A stretch of DNA of 64,000 bases. Origin: Arabidopsis thaliana. Lineage: Eukaryota > Streptophyta > Magnoliopsida > Brassicales > Brassicaceae. A program made the position numbers and the translations under genes. Within the stretch, counting starts at the first letter, position 1. Each line of letters begins with the position of its first letter. The notes under the pieces were generated by a model, which had not been told where the DNA came from, made no database searches, and saw only the letters and a list, made by a program, of their open reading frames with translations. Shown in pieces: positions 29,820 to 43,960 of the stretch. The stretch covers positions 21,455,835 to 21,519,834 of the forward strand of contig NC_003076.8 of NCBI RefSeq assembly GCF_000001735.4, in the 5' to 3' direction.

Positions 29820-32035
29820 TCAGCCACAAGGTGTGAGTTTCTTGTTACCTGCACCGCGAGGATTATCATCCTTCCAATCATCGAAAGCTCTAGCTTTCAT
29901 CACAGCTTCTTCGTCTTCATCATCATCTTCCTCGTCTTCTTCTTTTCTTCTTAGAGGTTTATCATTGTACCATGAGGTGGTTGCTTCTTCAATGGCTTTT
30001 TTCGTCTGCTCTTGCCAATCATTCATTATGTTCATCTCTGTTAACCCAGCATCCTCTATGCACATTGTTGGCATCCTACAAAACCCAAGTTTAATCACCA
30101 TTTTTAAATCTCAAAAAGGATTAAGATTTTGTAATGAGCAATATTTTGTGTCTACCTGTGACTTGGTTGGAAGACCTGAGCTATCATTCTTTCTCTCTCG
30201 GTAGAGAGCGGTCCACCCACGATGCTTGCTGGACCGAATATAAGAGGTTGGTTCTTGTGTTCGTGACCTTGTGATACCGAAGCTCTTCCTTCTAACACAT
30301 CTTGTGCAAATGTGGCACAAGTGATTGGTTGTGCCGGTTTAGAGTACTGTATCCTTGCAGCAGCGTCTCTGTGCCAGGTTTCAGCTTTCTTTGTACGATC
30401 ATCAAGAGCATCCCGAGAAAATCCACCCTCTCCATCCTGATCAAAATATCATAACACGTTTTCTTCTTTTATATGTTTATCAAATAGTTTTGTTCGCACC
30501 TAAAAAAACTAACACCACGGTAAGCTACCTTCAACTGTCTTTCCTTTATTGCAGAGAGCATTTCCTCTTCTCTCTTTAGCATTTCCAACAGATCAATAGC
30601 CTGTAACGAAGTTCAATCATAAGATAATGCCTCCTCAACTTGTGACAAATCATAGGGTTCTAATGAAATGATTTTTAGACAAACCTTACAAATAGCCAAG
30701 TTAATTGAGGAGAGCCAGGCCTGCAGAGGAAAGCAATAAGACAAGAAAGCTTAGAAGAAAAAATCGAATTAGAGAAAGCAGCAAAACAAAAAGTGGGACA
30801 AACCTCTCTCTCTTCTTCGCTGTCATCATCTGGAATATCATCTTCTCCAGATTCAACCGGAGTCGACAAAGCTGATGCTTTAGTGGAACGTCCACGTCGC
30901 TCCTTCCTCTCTTTAATTTCAAGAAGCTTTGCCTCTGCAGCCTTTTGACGTTTGAACCGAGCTATCTACAAAGTACCATAATCATGAAGACACAACACGC
31001 ATTTCAAAATCCGAAAACTTTAAACTTCATTCTCGTCAGAACATAAACAAAAGAAACAGGGCTGAATCTACCTTGAGAGCCCTTCGATCAGCAGGTGCAC
31101 CAGAACCTCCTCGTGAAGAAGCCTCCAACTCCTCATCCGGAACAAGCTCCATTGCCTCACAGAACGAAAAGAACTCCTAGACACAATAACAAAACTATAC
31201 ATCAATCTCAAAAAAAATCCAACCAAATGCTCATTCCCACTTGCAATAGCATCAAAGGGATACAAAAACATGTAAACACTCAGCAGAAAACTAACCTTCA
31301 ACTTAGCATACGAGGCTTTGACAATCTGAATCCGGTCCTCCTGTATGATTTTCTCTGTCAACTCCGCAAGATAATAAGGCACCTATAATCACAAGACAAT
31401 ATAATCCCTCGTCACTTTATAGAAATGTCAACTCGCAACACAATCTTATGATCTCAACACAATCTTATGGTCTCCACACAGAGTAAGTTCAATGGAAAAC
31501 GTTACAATCCAAAATCTCAGACTCCATTTTGAATTTCAGTCAGTAGCTAAAACTAGAAGCATCAGGACAAGCTAAAGTTTTTCACTTTCAGATCTTTCCA
31601 CACCAAAACTAATAACAAAACTAGAATACAAACAAATTACAAAAATCCAAACAACAGAGACTCAATTGCATACCAAAAGATATTTGAGATTGTTGGTGCT
31701 AATATCTTCTTTAGTCTCGTTAGACGAAAACAGCGCCAGCTTCCCGATCATATCTTCGCACTTCTGAAACATCTCACATCCTTTCTTCACAACATCCTAA
31801 CAAACCAAAGGAAAAGAATGAACTAAGCATCCCCGGAAATGTCCAATTCAGTAAAAACTCGCGATTCGGATTCGAAATACCCATTTCAGATAAACACCCT
31901 AATCGAATCTGTATATAAAAAAGAGGTAGAAGCTTCCACCTGATCAACACCAGACTCTGAAGCAGCAAGATGAATTTTCCTAGCTTGCTCGAATAGCACC
32001 GATAAAGGCATTTCCTCCATAGCCAAACCACCCAT
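29820..32035 (-). CDS. TAP46: TAP46, PP2A catalytic-subunit-binding protein
   Basis: Plant homologue of yeast Tap42 and animal alpha4/IGBP1, a cytosolic regulator that binds PP2A-type phosphatases downstream of TOR. Nine exons (31940-32035, 31674-31796, 31296-31382, 31072-31176, 30804-30965, 30685-30720, 30529-30600, 30156-30436, 29820-30075) give exactly 1,218 nt, 405 residues, the length I recall. The N-terminus is an all-helical TPR-like domain (LSVLFEQARKIHLAA through RIQIVKASYAKLKEFFSFCE). Then comes a basic stretch (IARFKRQKAAEAKLLEIKER), an acidic linker (SGEDDIPDDDSEEER) and the conserved RAxDDWKDxxPRGxGN tail near the end. One exon is only 36 nt. Confidence 0.96.
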
Positions 32036-33064
32036 CACAGGCAACAATTCAAAATTCCTTAATGAAATCGAATCCACAAGAATCGAGTTTCTTCGAGAAG
32101 AGGATCGTCTTTTGAATTTTTTTAGGGTTCCAAATCGAAATCTGACTAATTTACCACGAGTACACACAGACAGAGGAGAGAAAATGTTAACCGCGAAGAG
32201 CTTTATAAGGGACGGTTGAGATTTTGCCGCGTCAGGTGAAGTAGATAACTCGAATTCTATTAGCCGTTAGATCTGTCCACAACCTCAAAAGTCAAAAACC
32301 GACTCAGTTGTATAAAAATATCAAGTCAAAGATCAGGTGCGGCGGGTGTAGTGTAAAACCGCCACGAATGTGATTGTGGCTATGGTATATGAATGTTTAC
32401 TGTTTTTTTTCTTAATTTGAATGGAGATGAAATTTTCTTGATTTTTGTACGAGTAGGAGTATGAATAAACTAGTATCGCACCCGCTGTCTAAGCAGCCCG
32501 AATTGTCGTAGTGTTATTGATTCGATCGACCTATAGCAGTAAGGAATGGTGGATACCGATAACTAAAGCCACCTCAATCGCGGTGAATCAGCTGGATCCA
32601 AAGATTTAGGAACATCCAACAAACAATTCATGAATCGAAAACGAAGAGGTGCATTGATTGAACAGAGCTTACTATATATACTATATATGACTGTCACCCA
32701 TTACAGTCTACATAGCTTGAAAGGGAAATGGATACAGAACTTAAATGTTTGACTTTCACGCATTTCACTCGACATATCTTCAAGAGGAAAATGAATTGAC
32801 TGAATAAACTGTAGTATGCTATATACACAGCACAATAATCCGCATTATTTAATCTCTCACGCACACCCGCGCAGAGAACAACAGCCTCCTAAGCGACCAA
32901 AGCTAGAGGGATGCTTCAAAAGTTGACCTGAGATGAGAACTGCAAGTTGAGAGAAACTACTTGCCAGATCTAAAATAAGATAGTCATATGCGATTCATTA
33001 GGAGACTTTGGGAGTGAATGGTTCTTACTTCTTACGAGAATTGAGCCATACGGCAAGAGAAATC
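32036..33064. other. Intergenic: TAP46 promoter and P2B gene 3' flank
   Basis: About 1 kb. The first 150 bp look like the TAP46 leader and promoter. The rest has no coding signal. A short hairpin GCCAC...GTGGC lies at about 32361-32380. From about 32970 it is probably the 3' UTR of the P2B gene. Confidence 0.5.
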
Positions 33065-36000
33065 TCAGTTACGATGATATTGGATGGCTGGGTAAGGGTA
33101 GCGAGTGGCGACTTGGCTGAAAAAAGGTTAAATTTACGTATTGAGAAAAAATGTGAAGAGTAAAAAATTAAAGAAAGTAGTTGAGGATGTTTATGAGCAG
33201 AACCTGAGTAACCCCAAAAGACTTGTCGTCACCCATTTTTTCAAGTCAATGAAAATGCCTGCGAACTTGATCACGATTATCTGATATGAAAGAACAGAAA
33301 GAGAGTATATATGGTTTAGGGATATATAAGAAAAGACAAATGTTGTGTTCACTTGTAAAGAGGACTTACCTGAGATATGATAGTTGAGGTTATTGTAACG
33401 AGAAACATATTCTCTCTAAGGACTTCTTTGAAGGTTTGGTCTACACTTTGGATTTCAAACTCATTAAAAACCTGCGTTATTTTAGAAAGATAGAGAGATG
33501 ATCAACATATGAACTCTAATTAGAAGAGTGGGAAAAAATCAGATATTACCAGGTAGAAGACAAAGGAATTGAATATCAATGTGTTCATCATTTTTTCGGC
33601 ATTGCCCGTCTGACCATGCTTCAGCTTCAGTAGCTTCTCAGAATTTATGAGTACCAGCGAGAGCACTAGGTAAAATACCTGGAGGAAGGTATTTCATGAC
33701 ACAAGCATTATTAGAGGTCTCCAAACCAGTGTGTTTGTCTCTAATCTAAATAATTAATTAGTTTAATATCACCAAGGAATTGTATTTGCTCCTTGGAAAC
33801 TATGAAGGTGTGAAATACTTAATCTGACATTAACGTCCACACATGATCAATCGAGGATTTTACCCTACATACCTGAATTATCATCTTGGACCACATCGTC
33901 TTGGTTATAAGAGGATCTCTGAAAAACAAAAAATGTACACATGCATATGTACTATCAGTTTGTGTATATTCACCTAGAACAGATAGTGTGTTTTAACAAG
34001 AATTGCAAAACCAACAGTTTCTTCAAAACCTTCAGCATCAATACATTAATGTCTCTTTCTAAGCCAACTCTATATTGACTTAATAATCAAATCTTATCCT
34101 TGATCCTATTCAGAATTTGTACCTTATACCAACCGGTGGCTTTCCCATTAGGTGGTGATCAGATCTTGGTCTGTATGCCAAAGCTAATGCTCCTAAGATG
34201 TCGATAATTAGATTAACCAACAGAAACTGCATCAGGAAAAAGCAAAAACTGGGTTAGGGAAAAGGTTTCCAATCTTGGAAAAGCTGGATAACAAGATGAT
34301 GAAGTAACAAAGGGATAACATTTTGAACCTGCACGGCGTTAAGGGGAAATGCATCATAAACTACAACCTCAACCACACAGACAGCCAATGCTGATACACT
34401 GACAGTGAGGCGGAATAGGATAGATTTCTGGACATTGTTGTACAGAGATCGAGACCATATGATACACTGCATTATCCAAACAAGCCTCTAGTATCTTATC
34501 AAAATGATTTAAACTGCCAAAAGGTCAACGTTTGCTCATCATTTTTGTATGCATTCTATAAACTGCTACTGCCCAAGTTCGCCATTTCAACCATGCATAT
34601 AATAAACCAACCTTGACAATCGTAGCAAAATTATCATCTAGTATAATGAAATCGGAATTCTCTTTTGCTGCTGCGGTCCCTCCAACTCCCATTGCAAGGC
34701 TAACATCAGCCTGTGCAAGGAAAACACGAATCATAGGTTGTAGTGATGATAAATATGTCTTTCTATATTTACAATTCATATTCTCTTTGAAATAGTGCGA
34801 TGAGTTTTTAGAGTTTTAATAAGATAACTACGGACCTCGCGTAGTGTTTTTGGATCATGTATTCCCATTCCAGTGGCTGCAACTATATGGCCTCTTTTCT
34901 TCAGTGCTTGGACAAGCAGAAGGTTGTCGTTGGGAGAAGATTGAGCAAAAACCTTCACATTAAGTAGTTTCTTAGTTTTAGGCTCCATCCAGTTCTTCAA
35001 CCAGTCGGCTAATACAGACCTATACAAAATTTATAATAGCAATCTGAGCAACATAGTTAGTTTCCCATCAATATATAGGTGTGCAACAAGTTCACTCAGC
35101 AAAGTGTCACAGTGTGACAACTGATACTGAATTCCATGATTCCACTCATCAATGTATCATGATGTGCACAGATGAATATATATGTTAAAACCATAAGTAT
35201 GGAAGAATGGATTCATACTAAGATGTCTCCGGCAATCTGCTCTCTTTCTAGATCGGAAAGTTCACGAAATTGGGCTCCTGTCCTTATATTACGGCCAGAT
35301 GCATCCGTTAGTATCCCACATTCAATTGCTATTGCCTGTGCAGTCAAACCATCATTGTCCGTCACCATGCAAACCTGAAAGTCAACATATTCCACTTAGA
35401 AAGTAGACCGATAAAAGGGGTTGACACAAAGAAAAGAAAAAAAATTCTTAAACATTGTCTTCCGCAACAAATATCAAAGGTGTCACTGCATATGAAAAGT
35501 GCCTAATAGTCGGTTTTGCAATTCCGAAAATATTAGTACGCCAAATTCAGTTGCAGAGAACAAAAATCCAGAACGAGTAGAAAAATTCTCTCTACTAATA
35601 AAAGCTCAAAAACCTCATGTGTCATTCTCATACATGAGGAAGAATAGTAATACAGGCACTAGTAGCATAATCACAAAAACAAAAATAACCATGGCACCTT
35701 AACACTTCCGGAATTGCACAGTTGGATCGCATCCCTTGTTCCTGGCCGGCAAGGATCCTGCATGTTATTCAAAACGTTGGATAAGTAATGACAATGGAAA
35801 GAGCTTCGGAGAAAGTGGAATCAGGTACTAATTCTTATTGATACAAACTTAAGTTTTAGAATGAGAACTGGAAATGTACCTTTATACCAACAATAGCCAA
35901 CAAAACAAGGTTTCGAGGTTCCGTAATGGTTGGAAGACTTCCCAGTTCACAGGGTTGATAAGCAAGTGCTGCACAACGCAGTCCCTCCTTACTCATATTT

Positions 36001-39000
36001 TCTATTGTTCCTTCAAAAGACTAAAGAAAGAATGGACTCTTATATAAAAAACAGAACAAGAAATAATAGTGTACTTTTGAATTAGTCATCTACGTTCATA
36101 AACAAACCTTTCGTTTCTGTTCATTAATAGCTCTGGAGTTGTTGGCCCCATCCATATACCCTTCGCATGAACTCAGAATAGTTTTTGCAGATCCTTTCCA
36201 ATGAACGTGAGCGTGTGTACCAAGCTAGAAATAAATGATACGAAGTGAGAAAGAACTACAGAAGAATCAAACATAGCATAAAATATGCAGGCAGATTACA
36301 GTCAAACAATTGCGGAGTTCTAACAGAAATATACTATATATATATATGTGTGTTGTGTGTGTGCGTGTGTGCACATATATATCTTCTCAACAACATTGTA
36401 GACAAGGTTATGTTACCTGTAGTGCCACGCCTCCATATTTCTTTTTCGGGTTGAATGGTATAGTATGACGGACTAATGATGCTGACCTGGCATCATCAAA
36501 TTTCATTCCCAACTACAACATACGAGTAACTAAGTGTCATTAATTATAAACTTAATCACTATAGCAAGTAGTAATGTAAGATCAGAAAGAAACTAAACCT
36601 TATTCCCAAAGTTAAGAATGGCTTGTTCTGTTGGTGATCCATAAACCTCTGGTTCAGTGACTCCCTATAATTAATTACGAACATACCAAGAAGAGCTCAT
36701 ATTAAAACAATCAGACTACAGGAATCTAACCAAGTCAACAGTGTGATCCATGAAACAATTACCGTTTCAAAAACAACACTGCCATTTGTGTTTTGGGCAA
36801 TGCCTTCTATGATTAGTTCTTTAAGAAACGTGGGCAACTGTGAGACATCGTCCATATCTTGCATTCTTATTCCTCCAGCCCAGACATCAACCACCGACAT
36901 CTGCTTAGCAGAAAATAAATGATTAAAAAGTGGGTACTCAAGAAGAAGAATAAGCGGAAGCAGGAAAGAGCTGATTGCATATAAAAGGAAACAATTGCCT
37001 GATTCAAAGTTACAATTCCAGTTTGATGACACAATATAGTTGTAACAGATCCCATTCTTTCAAATGCAGAGGGTGATTGCACCTGAAAAACATTTACGGA
37101 AGTTAAGCACTTGTTGATGCTCTAATGACTTTGAAAAATTTGGAATTTAAAAGTAGAGTAGTACCAAAACTTTGTCTTTCCTCATTTTCTTCGTTGTCTT
37201 AGCAAAGCTGATGAAATAAGGAAAATGATAAGATGAGAAACAAACAGAAGTAACTGTAAAAAAAATTGAACTGCAACGAAGCATGCATACTTTAAGGTTT
37301 TGCCATTCTTTGAACAGCAATAGAGTTTGCAACCTTATTACCAGACTACTTTGCCACATTTACAAGAAACCTGGGTATTTACTTGGCTTTTTCTGATATG
37401 TGTTTTGTTTAAACAGACTTTCAGAAGGAAAAGAGACTTACTTCAAGCGAACGGCTATAGAAAGTCCTACAGGCACTGCCACTACTATTGTCGCAATCTG
37501 AAAAATTCATATTTTGGCGACGAGGTTACAAGAAAAGACCACATATCATCACTGTAGCCACGAAGGTAAAGTTCAACATTCACGTACCCCAAAACTCAGG
37601 GATGTGATCACAAATTCTATTGCTTCATCGGCAGTGGTAATTCCGTAGATAAACATTGGAGTTCCATCTGATTTTTTGGTCACACCACTAAAGTATCTGG
37701 AAATAAAACGGTTGTTAGGTCCTTGCCAGGATGGAGCTGAAGATCTGAATGCAAAAAATAAGCGCAATGGTACATTTTAAAAGAAGGACCGACTTACCCG
37801 CCTACTTGAATACTACAGGCAACTGAAGCAAACAAAACGACAAACCAGCTGGCAGAAATCGCAAGCCATTTCAGGTACCCCTAGTAAAACGAATTACAGT
37901 TGATATATGAGCATACTATCATAGGTAGCAAGGACTTAGAATCCAATAAAACGGACCTGAAAAGGCTTTTCTTCATCAGTCTTCTGTGAAACCTCCATCT
38001 TCAACCCCCATTCAGTGTTCATTCCAACACTTGTAACCTTTAAAAGACGGGGAAAGAATTAAGTGAATTAGAAGATCAAGAACAATGTACAGAGACAGAA
38101 ATCCCCGAAGCTAATCTTCTAATTGATAAGAAAGAAATTTCCGCACAGAAATATCGGCTCGCATAAAAAAAAAACTTTTCTAGATTAATTCTTCTTTTAT
38201 CTCAATTTTACTTTATCCCTGATAGAAAACAGAAACTTCAATGTTTTGCTTATCTCATTTTATGGCAATAGAAGAAGAGTCAGCATTGAGGTAAAGAAAG
38301 AGAAGCTGTTTGCAGAAACACGGAAAAGCTTCCAATGATTTATTTTTGTTGTGAAGAGTCTATTATAGTTACAGTGTTTGTTAACGTGACATATCCCTTT
38401 CAAGATAGCCTCATCTTTAATAAAAGTAGCTATAATACCATCTAGGAGATGGATGTGTGATGTGTCAAGCTTAAAACAAAGCTATGAGACGTGGCTCGAG
38501 AGCTTACCAGCATTGTACCTATGCCTTCTATCAGTTTTGAACCAGATAACAGAAACGGATTTGTTTGAAGATCTTTTTGAACCTGCTAATTGAAAAGAGA
38601 GATTAGAAATACAGGGGAGGTAAATGATACAGCTCATCAACAGGGGTTACATCATACAATTTCGTCTGAGGCAGTTACTTCTTGCTCGGCAACTTTCAAT
38701 GAGTTTGCAACAAACAGGACACCATCTGCTGGTACCTGCAGCATTGATCAAAATTCACACAAATTGTGAAGCTCAAGCCAAAAAAGATTTCTGTTAAAAG
38801 TTGTAATGCGTACCTGACAACCGTTCTTGAGGGGTACAATATCGCCCACAACAATATCATATATAGAAACCCTGACTCTTCTGCCACCTCTGATAACCTG
38901 CAACCAAAAAAGTTCAGTATTGTGCAACACCCCACACAAGGGACGAAGAAAACCGTCTGCATGAACAAACCTCTAGATATACGGTTCTCTTCTCCTCAGT

Positions 39001-40703
39001 CAACTTTATAAACCGACAAGATTGCTTGTACTCAGCGACAGCTGCCAAAATAGGAGACAAATAAAACAAACATGATTGTTTCCATATAATCTCTTCTGAA
39101 AGTATGAAGACAACAGCAACTCAAGCATGAAAGATTGTACTACGATACCTATCGCAATGATGTGAAAAACAGTGACCAAAACGATGCAAGCTTCTATATA
39201 CCATCCATCAAGTATACCCTGAAAGTTTCATGTACGTAAGATACAGAAAATTTGAGGAGAGCACAAATCTAAAAGAATCCCCCAGACAAAATGCAAGAGA
39301 GCCACATGAATCATGTGGCATGATATATGGATAAAGTAAACGATGAATCTACACCAAAGCAACAGTATTATAACCAGTCTCTCTAGGAGACAAGAAACCC
39401 AACGAGACAGTTAGAGCGTGGAGAACAACATACTAATGTACAAGGAAAGGTGATTAGATCATCTTGTAGAGAGGAAAATAACTCACCTTTGTTTTAATTC
39501 GCAGCAGCGAAAAGAATACAGCAGCAAACATGATAACCAGCAAATGAGAAAACTGGCTAGCTCTCCAGAGAAAGTACTACAACAACAACCAATGGAACAA
39601 AAATTGAAAAGCTTTGATAAAATTCGAAAAACAAATTTAACAAGTAAACAAACTTTGGTCATACCCAGAAAGTCTTTCCCTTTTTGCAAGGATAAGTGTT
39701 TGACCCATATGCGTTCCTGCGAAGTAGTATCTCATCATCGCGACGATCTATGCCCACTTTCAAGTCAGTCTTCAACAAATTTGATAACCCATGAACCTAT
39801 GAATCATCATCATCGTTCAAAATGGTAAATCAGCGATTAAATCTTCAAAATCATAAGAAGATATTGTTAATCACAAGTACTTACCCCATTATATCGATTC
39901 AAAGCTTCAAGGCTACGTTCTTTGACTAGTTGAACGAGTTCTTCCACTCCAATCCCAAACCCTCCGGATGTTGAAGCTTCTGTGCAAACAAAACCCAGAA
40001 AGAAAAAACGTTTTAAGATCTTTCGGTTTAGTTCGGTTTGAGTAACGGGTTTAGTAAAAAAATCCGGTAAAAACGGAGGAAACAAGGAAATTACGATAAG
40101 AGAAACAAAAAAAATAGTAATATATACCATTTGATGATTGTTCTGTTTCTTGGTGATCATCATGTACAAGCTTTATTACAAGGAAAATCAAAAAGATTAG
40201 AGAAAAGTCCGTAGTCAAAAACAGATCTTTATTTATATCTACTAAACTGTGAAAACTAATATGCTTACTGCTTGGTCAGGTACGGTTCCTGTTCTGTTCC
40301 TCCTCAACATCTGGCAAATTACCACTTGATAAAATGCCACTGATGCTCTCTTCAACGTCCTCTGTGAAAGACCAAGTAAATGAGACATGTGAGATAAACG
40401 GTATCATTCAACGTGTGAGTAAAAGTATATATAATAGCTCACCACCCTCCTCCAGCGATGGGTAGTAACGTGACCGGCCTCCAAATCGTGTGGTGCAATA
40501 TTCTCAAGTGCAGCTTCAGGGTCAATACCGGCTTCCAACTCGCTTGGAACATCTTCAGCTACCGGAGGGTGTGGAATTACAACATCATCATCGGCGAGGG
40601 ATGATGAGTAACCGCCGCCGAGACCAATCTCAAGATCTCCCGGCCCTACATTGGGTGATGGCCTCTTCCAAAACCTGAACATTGACAAATTAAATACAAC
40701 CAT
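33065..40703 (-). CDS. P2B-type Ca2+-ATPase-like protein lacking catalytic motifs
   Basis: A large gene of more than 20 exons encoding about 1,000 residues with the layout of plant autoinhibited Ca2+-ATPases. It has an N-terminal basic region ([18 protein letters not shown]), an [14 protein letters not shown] motif, ten predicted membrane segments, and A, P and N domains. Scaffold residues are well kept: [50 protein letters not shown]. Catalytic ones are not. TGES reads TASD, PEGLP reads PVGLS, DKTGT reads HQTGI, WKGAAE reads WKGSAK, TGDN reads TDND, the SSPxDK lysine is Asn, and TGDGTND reads TGMGIHD. Without the phosphorylated Asp it cannot cycle as a pump. It may be a pseudo-ATPase or a decaying gene. 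Start at 40703 or the Met at 40682; stop 33065-33067. Confidence 0.85.
36333..36382. repeat. TA/TG/CA microsatellite
   Basis: Alternating purine-pyrimidine run, (TA)n then (TG)n then TATA again, about 50 bp, within an intron of the P2B gene. Likely length-polymorphic. Confidence 0.8.
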
Positions 40704-41504
40704 CGAATTCGAACGTATTCTATTTCGATAGGATTGGAACGTATAATAATAATAAGAAGCTAAAGAAAGAAATTAAAAAACGTCTACAGAACGATGTTTT
40801 TTCTTTTTTTTGGATATGTGAGAGATGTTTGGAGTGTGCAAAATGCCTAGCGAAGAGAGTTTATAGAGAAGGTGGGTCAAAGGAAACTAGGAAAGTGTTC
40901 AGCATCAAAATAATTTCAGCATCAGATAATTTCAGTTTAATTACTTTTTTAATTAGTGATTGTAAACCTGACATTCGATTTATGTCAAATAATTTCAGCA
41001 TCAGATAGTAATCTCAAAATTTAAAAGTACACAAATAAAAGGATTGGTAACATAATTATAGAAAATTCAATCAAAATCATTTAAAATGAATATATTAGCC
41101 GAAAACTAATTCACTTAACGATACGCTGCATTATGTAAACATTTTGTAAGAATGAGATTTCTCTAAATCAAAAATTTTTAAATTGTTCAATGAGATACCT
41201 TAACCGATCGGTTCAATAAAATCTTCGTAATTTCTGTACGAAAAGTTGTACAAATCAAACAATCAAACGTCCACCATTTTTAAAAATTACATTGTTTCAC
41301 TGCTAATTTGGGTCTTTGCCCCTACTAGTTTGCCTAATACAACCAAAACATCCTAAAGATTTTAAAAAGAGGGACAAAGGTTAAAGTGCAAATATTTTAA
41401 GAAGCAATATTTTTGGGGAGGAACAAAAAGAATTAAAGAGAAGGTTTAGTTAAGGAGATTAAGACAAAAGATGAGAGATTAAGATAATAAGGAGGACAGG
41501 GTCG

Positions 41505-41567
41505 CACGTGCAACACCGAAATCTTCGACCAGAGAAACGTTATGAATCAAAAGATGCTGCGCACGTG
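41505..41567. promoter_or_regulatory. Paired G-boxes
   Basis: GCACGTGC occurs twice, with CACGTG at 41505-41510 and 41562-41567. It lies about 800 bp upstream of the P2B start codon. Paired palindromic G-boxes are typical bHLH/bZIP targets. Confidence 0.45.
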
Positions 41568-43960
41568 CCTCCTCGGTCAAAGATATAGAGATATCAGATA
41601 CCATTGCTAATACCCCTTGGATTCAATTTTCTACTGATGGTAATTTCTGATTTGTAAAACTTGAAATTCTGGTACTAGATTATGATATTTCTGTGTTTAC
41701 ATTTATGTAGTTTAGAAGTACAATGTTTCTTCAGTTTAGATCTTATTCAAAATAGACAAATCTAATTAAGCATTGCTTGCCTTATTTTTGATGACGAGAT
41801 TTAATTCAAGTTAACGAATAATGTTTACTGAATATTTGCTTCATATACGAGCAGGACCCATCAAGAGAACTAGTTTAATTTTCTCAAAGGTGCATGGGGT
41901 GTTTAATTTTTGTTTGTGTGTACTTGTAATATTAATTAACCAGCAAATCTGTGTTTTTTTCTTCTTCTTATATATGAACTAGTTTAATTTTTTTTCCTTC
42001 CCCCTCAGATGCAATGGAAGAAGACTAGAGTGTGTGTGTGTTTGCCAATCATGGAGAGACGGTTTTGCTAGCCAAAGCTTTGAACAGTTCAGCGACCATC
42101 TCAAGTCTAGAGATCATATATAATGAAAGTAATCATATCATTGATGACTTGCTCTCTTGCTTGTATTATATCATCAATATAATGTACATTTCTCACTGGG
42201 CCTAAACTACACTACTAAGACTAGTTAAGTAGTAGTGTAGTACTAATCATGATCATTTTCAAATCATAAGTTGACGAAGACTTTTTTTATCTACATTGGC
42301 ATTCATATCAAAAGCTCTTTTGTGTAATCCGATCGTATATTTTTTGTGGTTAACCGTTAACCTCGCCTGATCATTTTGAGAGTGGTAGTTAGAAACTTTC
42401 AGACGAGTCAAGTTATCAACAAAAACAAAACAGTAGTAGAAAGCAAAGGCCATTGGAAAAGTGAAGATAATTTCATTGGGCTATTAATGGGCCGGATCAG
42501 TAGCCCATTATCCACGACCGGTGGGAGGAATTCGAACTCTAGTTGCCGTCTTCTCTGTTCATCTAGTTATTAAAAAAAAGAATGGTACTCTGGCAATTAC
42601 ATAAAAAAGTTCCCAGCTTTACAGATTTCGAAACAAAAAAAAAGCTTGATTGGTTCTTGAAGTAAGATCCCAAGAAAGAGAGAAGCTTTTGTATTTGCAT
42701 AGTTGTCATGATGACCTTTTATACTAAACTATGCCTTTCTTCCTCACCAATTCAACACTTTACTTACAGAGGTACTTCAGTTTTGTTATCCTTTTCTTCT
42801 TCTATATAAATTTTCAAATTGTTTAAACACTGACCCAGCTGCTTGATTTGTCTCTGTTATAATATACTGAATCTTCTTTGATTTTCACTGTTTGATTGGG
42901 GTAAAAAGTTTAGAATTTAGAATGAGTGATGGGTGATTTGTTTTTTCAGCAATGGAATGATATAGTTCTCAAGTTGTTTGTAATAATGACTCAAAGAAGA
43001 AGTCTTTTTGTTACAACAACAAAAGAAAATTCAGGATTTCTTATGTAAAATTACAACAAAAATGTAAAGGTGTTAGTTAATGTCGATAGTGAAATGGAAT
43101 GATTGAATTTACATGGTCCACTTTGAATATCTCTAATCATTTCTGTGGTTTCAATTTCTTTCATATCCAAATCATCGATCACTTCATAACAGCTTGATGA
43201 AGAGTATTTATGTCGTTGATACAGTTTTTACCCAAATGGGAAAGATAAAAACTCTTTTCATATTGCTGTGTAACCTTTTACCTTTTGAGTTTAAAAAGTT
43301 TCCTTTTTTATGTTTTCAATTCAAAACTATAACATTAGTGGTAATTTGATTATGTATTTCTCAGTAATAAAGATTGGATTTTACTTTAAAACCTAGTTAA
43401 GTTATTGTTTGTTTGATGGCTTTTGTTGACAATTATTAGTTTGATCTTGTTCTCAGTAACAAACAATGGGTAGAAAAATGAATTGGAGATAAACAAAAAT
43501 GAAGCGATTATTGGAATGAAAAAGTAAGAGCAAGTGGGGACGTGTTAAGGGGCCTTTGTGTTAACATAAAACCAGGAGAAGCATACATTTCTTGCTTTAT
43601 CTACCTGTAAGGATGATGATCTCTTACATGATTCTTTCAATGTGTTTTTACATGTGTGTCAGATCTTTCTTTTATTCACCAAACTTTATTCCTCTCTGCC
43701 ATTTCCATCTGGAAAAATAAAAAGCTCATGTAACTCCCACTCAACAATATAACATGCTATACCACATGTACTTTGCAGTTTTCTTGTGCTTAGACTTGCA
43801 ATTTCACTCAACCTTTTTTTAATGCTTGCTTAAGATCTCAGGCATCCTCTGTTTTTTTTTTTTTTTTTTGGTACCATCTTGAACCATTTTGGCTTTTGCC
43901 TTGGATGTTTTGCTGATTCTTTGCTTTCTATTTCACTTTGATTTTTGGTTTTCCTATCAG

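Noticed and set aside
36333-36382. Array-like alternating dinucleotides
   Set aside because: Simple microsatellite, not a CRISPR or functional array.
42500-42560. Possible tRNA or SINE B box (GAATTCGAACTC)
   Set aside because: No matching A box, acceptor stem or terminator; better explained as part of a promoter/leader.
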